A stretch of 64,000 bases of DNA from Aliivibrio fischeri (GTDB lineage: Bacteria; Pseudomonadota; Gammaproteobacteria; Enterobacterales; Vibrionaceae). Of this stretch, positions 61,675 through 64,000 are shown one piece after another (within the stretch, counting starts at the first letter, position 1; each line of letters starts with the position of its first letter). The DNA lies in contig CP160629.1 in NCBI GenBank assembly GCA_038993745.2, positions 2,418,001-2,482,000 on the forward strand. Reading direction: 5' to 3'. The notes beneath the pieces were generated by a model. It saw only the letters and a list, made by a program, of their open reading frames with translations. It did not search any database and had not been told where the DNA came from. A program made the position numbers and the translations under genes.

Positions 61675-62015
61675 ATCGTAGAATTATCGATAAACAGAAA
61701 GCCAGCAAATTTGCTGGCTTTTTTATTTTTAGTACACAAAGACTCTCTTATATCTTTGATACTATTCACATAATCAACAGCTCACCTAACAAGTTAAACA
61801 GGCGTATCTAAATTAAGACTTGCGATCAGCAACAAGGTTTAATTTATGACTTCTTGAAGTGAATCGTATTTGATTTTGATATTTACATTTATCACAGTAT
61901 AAATTTATTACTCACTCGAAAGCCTCTCTTTTCTCCCTACCATATCTCTCTATTCGTTTTATTATTTTACGCATCAAATAAAACATGAATCACCCGATTC
62001 ATCTTGGAGAGAAAA
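61675..62015 (+). other. intergenic region between nadC and pilA
   Basis: A 341-base region holding the nadC terminator (61698-61721) and the pilA promoter region. It is AT-rich with a pyrimidine-rich stretch at 61920-61960 (CCTCTCTTTTCTCCC). I see no good sigma-54 -24/-12 pair of the kind used by pilA in Pseudomonas. Confidence 0.55.
61698..61721 (+). terminator. terminator after nadC
   Basis: AAAGCCAGCAA / TTGCTGGCTTT stem with T run (TTTTTTATTTTT) 24 bases after the nadC stop. Confidence 0.88.
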
Positions 62016-62414
62016 ATGAAAAAGCGTCAAGGACAGAAAGGTTTTACCCTAATTGAGTTAATGATTGTAGTTGCCGTAATTGGTGTGTTGTCAGCGATTG
62101 CGATTCCTCAATATCAGAATTATGTAAAAAAAGGGGCGTTAGGTGCAGCTTTAGCATCAGCAAGTGCTTTAAAAACTAATGTAGAAGATGTTATAGCAAC
62201 AACTGGAAATTTCCCTGCTGGAACTTCTGCTGCATTTAATATCGGAACGATTGAACTTGATTCTACTGCGAGTGATGCTTCAGGCACAATCAAAGCAAGT
62301 ATTACTAAAGGTGCAGGTAACGGTAGTCATATAACTTTAAGCAGAAGTGATGATGGGATTTGGACATGTACAAACTCTGAACATTCCAATATAGAAATAA
62401 CGGGCTGCTCATAA
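62016..62414 (+). CDS. pilA: type IV major pilin PilA
   Basis: Prepilin of 132 aa. A short basic leader MKKRQGQKG is cut by PilD before Phe, giving the [20 protein letters not shown] hydrophobic helix with Glu5, which all type IVa pilins have. The globular part is variable, with a C-terminal disulfide pair (Cys in IWTCTN and in ITGCS). The start at 62016 has GGAGAG six bases before; a TTG four codons earlier overlaps that site and is rejected. In vibrios this pilus serves DNA uptake and surface attachment. pilB follows after three bases. Confidence 0.95.
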   Translation: MKKRQGQKGFTLIELMIVVAVIGVLSAIAIPQYQNYVKKGALGAALASASALKTNVEDVIATTGNFPAGTSAAFNIGTIELDSTASDASGTIKASITKGAGNGSHITLSRSDDGIWTCTNSEHSNIEITGCS

Positions 62415-62417
62415 TAA

Positions 62418-64000
62418 ATGCACACCAACCTCGCCTCTATCTTGCGTCAAGCTGAGTTAATCAGTGCGACGCAAGAAAGTAGTATCATAGAGTTAGTCCA
62501 AGCAGAAACGCACACCGTGCCTTCTGCTCTTTTAGCTCAAGGGATATTTACCCCTGATGAACTCGTAAGTCACCTCGCTCAAATCTTTGGGCTTGAGGTA
62601 ATCAACGTAACTCAATTTGATTATGCTGCTACTTGTCAAAAGCTGGGACTGCGCGATCTAATTACCCGTTATCAAGCTCTTCCAGTAAGTCACGACAGTT
62701 GCACGATTCGTCTCGCCGTGGCTGATCCAAGTATTGCTCAAATAGAAGATGATTTTCGTTTTACCAGCGGAAAACAAATTGAATTAGTACTTGCGGATCA
62801 AGGACAAATCCAAGCCGCTATTCGACGAGTCTACGGTGCGGGATTGTCTGCAAATGATAACCAACATAAAGAGATAACCCAAGATGAGTTAGCCTCACTG
62901 GTTGACGTTTCACTTGATGAGATAAGTGCTACAGAAGATCTCAGTCAAGACGATGCGCCCGTCACTCGCTTTATTAACCAAATTTTATTAGAAGCGGTTC
63001 GTAAAGGAGTGTCGGATATTCACTTTGAACCCTATGAAGATAACTATCGTGTGCGTTTTCGCTGCGATGGAATCTTAGTGGAAAACAATCGTCCATCCGC
63101 TCACTTAAGCCGTCGTTTATCTGCTCGTCTCAAAATCATGGCAAAATTAGACATTGCAGAACGTCGTCTACCACAAGATGGGCGTATCAAACTCAAATTA
63201 AACAGTACCACTTCGATTGATATGCGTGTTTCTTCACTGCCAACCTTATGGGGTGAAAAGATCGTACTGCGTTTATTAGACAGCAGTGCTGCTAATTTAA
63301 ATATCGATAAATTAGGTTACAGCGATCAACAAAAAAACCTATATTTAGAAGCCCTAAAACGCCCTCAAGGCATGATATTAATGACAGGTCCTACAGGTAG
63401 TGGGAAAACCGTCTCTCTTTATACTGGTCTTAATATCCTCAACACCACGGAACAAAACATTTCAACAGCGGAAGATCCAGTTGAGATTAACTTAAATGGG
63501 ATCAACCAAGTTCAAGTAAATCCAAAAATCGGCCTTACTTTCGCTCACGCTTTACGATCTTTTTTACGTCAAGATCCCGATATCGTCATGGTAGGTGAAA
63601 TACGAGATCTCGAAACTGCTGAGATTGCTGTCAAAGCCGCACAAACTGGACACTTAGTTCTTTCTACCCTACATACAAATTCCGCAGCAGAAACCGTCGT
63701 TCGACTAGGAAACATGGGGATTGAAAACTTCAACTTAGCTTCTTCTCTTAGTTTGATCATTGCCCAACGATTGGCTCGTCGTCTCTGTAATTTATGCAAA
63801 CAAGAAGATCATTTAAGTGATGAGTTGCGAGAAGAATATAACATTTCACCTTCGACCATTATTTATCAAGCCAATAAAGAAGGGTGCAATGAGTGCACTC
63901 ATGGTTACTCAGGGCGTATTGGTATTTATGAAGTGATGCCGTTCACCCGAGAACTGTCTGTTGCCATTTTAAAGGGGGCGACCGTTAGACAAATAGAACA
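62418..64000 (+). CDS. pilB: type IV pilus assembly ATPase PilB, 3' partial
   Basis: Pilus extension ATPase; the window ends after about 527 codons without a stop, some 35 codons short of the usual length. N-terminal GspE-II domain about 1-150; the ATPase core has Walker A GPTGSGKT, an Asp box, Walker B-type VGEIRD and a His box STLHTN. A zinc-binding tetracysteine (C-x2-C ... C-x2-C) follows near residues 457-495. No frame interruption is seen. It is co-transcribed with pilA, and pilC and pilD should lie beyond the edge. Confidence 0.95.
   Translation, partial: MHTNLASILRQAELISATQESSIIELVQAETHTVPSALLAQGIFTPDELVSHLAQIFGLEVINVTQFDYAATCQKLGLRDLITRYQALPVSHDSCTIRLAVADPSIAQIEDDFRFTSGKQIELVLADQGQIQAAIRRVYGAGLSANDNQHKEITQDELASLVDVSLDEISATEDLSQDDAPVTRFINQILLEAVRKGVSDIHFEPYEDNYRVRFRCDGILVENNRPSAHLSRRLSARLKIMAKLDIAERRLPQDGRIKLKLNSTTSIDMRVSSLPTLWGEKIVLRLLDSSAANLNIDKLGYSDQQKNLYLEALKRPQGMILMTGPTGSGKTVSLYTGLNILNTTEQNISTAEDPVEINLNGINQVQVNPKIGLTFAHALRSFLRQDPDIVMVGEIRDLETAEIAVKAAQTGHLVLSTLHTNSAAETVVRLGNMGIENFNLASSLSLIIAQRLARRLCNLCKQEDHLSDELREEYNISPSTIIYQANKEGCNECTHGYSGRIGIYEVMPFTRELSVAILKGATVRQIE

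Noticed and set aside
62004..62015. TTG start for pilA four codons upstream
   Set aside because: The TTG overlaps the GGAG ribosome-binding site; ATG at 62016 gives the correct short prepilin leader.

Overview
The window looks like the chromosome of a low-GC marine gammaproteobacterium of the Vibrionaceae, most likely the genus Aliivibrio (A. fischeri/logei/salmonicida group). The main reasons are a LitR quorum-sensing regulator beside lpdA and hpt, a Vibrio-type chitin-oligosaccharide catabolic operon, the gene orders mrcB-hrpB-sfsA-dksA-gluQ-pcnB-folK-panB-panC and pdhR-aceE-aceF-lpdA / ampD-nadC-pilA-pilB, and a typical Vibrio rRNA operon. I see no insertion sequence, prophage, integron or CRISPR array. 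This is core chromosome, not an accessory island.

Layout. 1-11220 (+): the chitin-oligosaccharide operon, with an Opp/Dpp-type ABC transporter (permease cut by the window edge, two ATPases), GH9 glucosaminidase, GlcN/GlcNAc kinase, GH20 hexosaminidase, GH94 chitobiose phosphorylase and a hexosamine phosphomutase-like enzyme. 11310-15056 (-): fbpABC ferric iron uptake with a Fur-box match. 15225-16810 (-): glnK-amtB ammonium uptake with a sigma-54-like promoter. 16973-17341 (-): yacL. 17483-21164 (+): CdaR-type regulator, GntP-family permease and glycerate kinase. 21231-23818 (-): acnB. 24038-26308 (-): a patatin/beta-barrel protein of the type Vd secretion class. 26535-31851 (-): a complete rRNA operon (16S-tRNA-Ile-tRNA-Ala-23S-5S-tRNA-Asp). 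32518-34143 (+): a chemoreceptor. 34284-34592 (-): tRNA-Phe-Thr-Asn. 34828-39690 (-): mrcB and hrpB. 39750-45660 (+): sfsA, dksA, gluQ, pcnB, folK, panB, panC. 45744-47431 (-): yadGH ABC exporter. 47584-50187: divergent SulP transporter and beta-carbonic anhydrase. 50308-51624 (-): a DUF1127 protein, an unlisted 25-aa ORF with a perfect ribosome-binding site, and hpt. 51999-52604 (+): litR. 52718-59836 (-): lpdA, aceF, aceE, pdhR. 60123-60673 (-): ampD. 60775-64000 (+): nadC, pilA and the start of pilB.

The most striking global property is that six otherwise well-conserved genes (chbP, the phosphomutase, acnB, panB twice, can, ampD) each miss one base, always in a homopolymer run. Adding one base per site restores exactly the family-typical length. 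Because acnB, can, panB and ampD are housekeeping genes in the middle of intact operons, the simplest reading is uncorrected homopolymer errors in the assembly rather than biological decay. The alternative, a decaying host-restricted lineage, should be tested with raw reads.

The most interesting biology is regulatory or small-scale: an AUC start codon for pcnB aligned with the AUU start of E. coli pcnB; a 25-codon ORF with a strong promoter, an upstream palindrome and a large hairpin ahead of a DUF1127 gene; a six-copy heptanucleotide tandem repeat just after litR; a relic of a tRNA-Asp gene downstream of the rRNA operon; and two perfect PdhR boxes.
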